Shown in pieces: positions 63,970-64,000 of a stretch of DNA of 64,000 bases (position 1 is its first letter; every line of letters starts with the position of its first letter). The translations under genes were made by a program, and so were the position numbers. Origin of the DNA: Sycon ciliatum (taxonomy: Eukaryota > Porifera > Calcarea > Leucosolenida > Sycettidae); contig NC_088647.1 of the NCBI RefSeq assembly GCF_964019385.1, positions 4,292,298 through 4,356,297 of the forward strand, in the 5' to 3' direction. The notes under the pieces were generated by a model, which saw only the letters and a program-made list of their open reading frames with translations, was not told the DNA's origin and made no database searches.

Positions 63970-64000
63970 TAGTCAGTCAGTGTCAACGTGTAACCAGTTG

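Overview
This is a eukaryotic nuclear window. Genes are split by GT-AG introns in matching phases. Gene content (Aurora kinase, PABPN1, wolframin, PIG-X, SPARC-type calcium-binding modules, copper-only SOD repeats) points to an animal. GC content is moderate. Many small terminal-inverted-repeat elements, degenerate CR1/L2-like LINEs, a Ty3/gypsy element and long simple repeats are present. I would guess a marine invertebrate, possibly early-branching, but cannot fix the taxon.

Layout. 133-8454 (-): a complete four-exon gene for a type I membrane protein, with a signal peptide, six copper-only SOD-like domains, a roughly 900-residue mucin stalk, a transmembrane helix and a short tail. 9003-12186: a tandem duplication in which each copy carries a very long pure CA array (1704 and 760 bp). 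13713-30676 (-): a PIG-X gene (GPI mannosyltransferase I subunit) spread over about 17 kb. Its introns hold LINE fragments, two large inverted repeats, an 18-bp minisatellite and, on the opposite strand, the whole coding region of a wolframin (WFS1) gene (22684-27765, +). 31.3-34.8 kb: LINE remnants and a MITE. 35538-38051 (+): a TTL-family ligase with an N-terminal membrane anchor. 39409-48668 or beyond (-): an Aurora kinase whose introns hold a tRNA-His gene, two MITEs and a defective gypsy element with intact 5-bp target duplications. 50575-55385 (+): PABPN1, head-to-head with Aurora across a CpG-rich stretch, with a candidate alternative last exon. 57001 to past the window edge (-): the 3' part of a gene made of at least eight consecutive SPARC-type EC (EF-hand) modules, one per symmetric phase 1-1 exon.

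Annotation is strongest where exon phases join exactly and several family motifs fall in order: the SOD-mucin gene, WFS1, PABPN1, the Aurora kinase domain, the TTL gene and the SPARC-module gene. PIG-X is supported by ordered motifs over five well-phased exons and a C-terminal exon, but one connecting exon is unresolved. The most notable items are the SOD-repeat/mucin fusion, the SPARC-module chain with its three-exon higher-order duplication, the WFS1-inside-PIGX nesting, the kilobase CA arrays and the nearly perfect 464-bp-arm palindrome.
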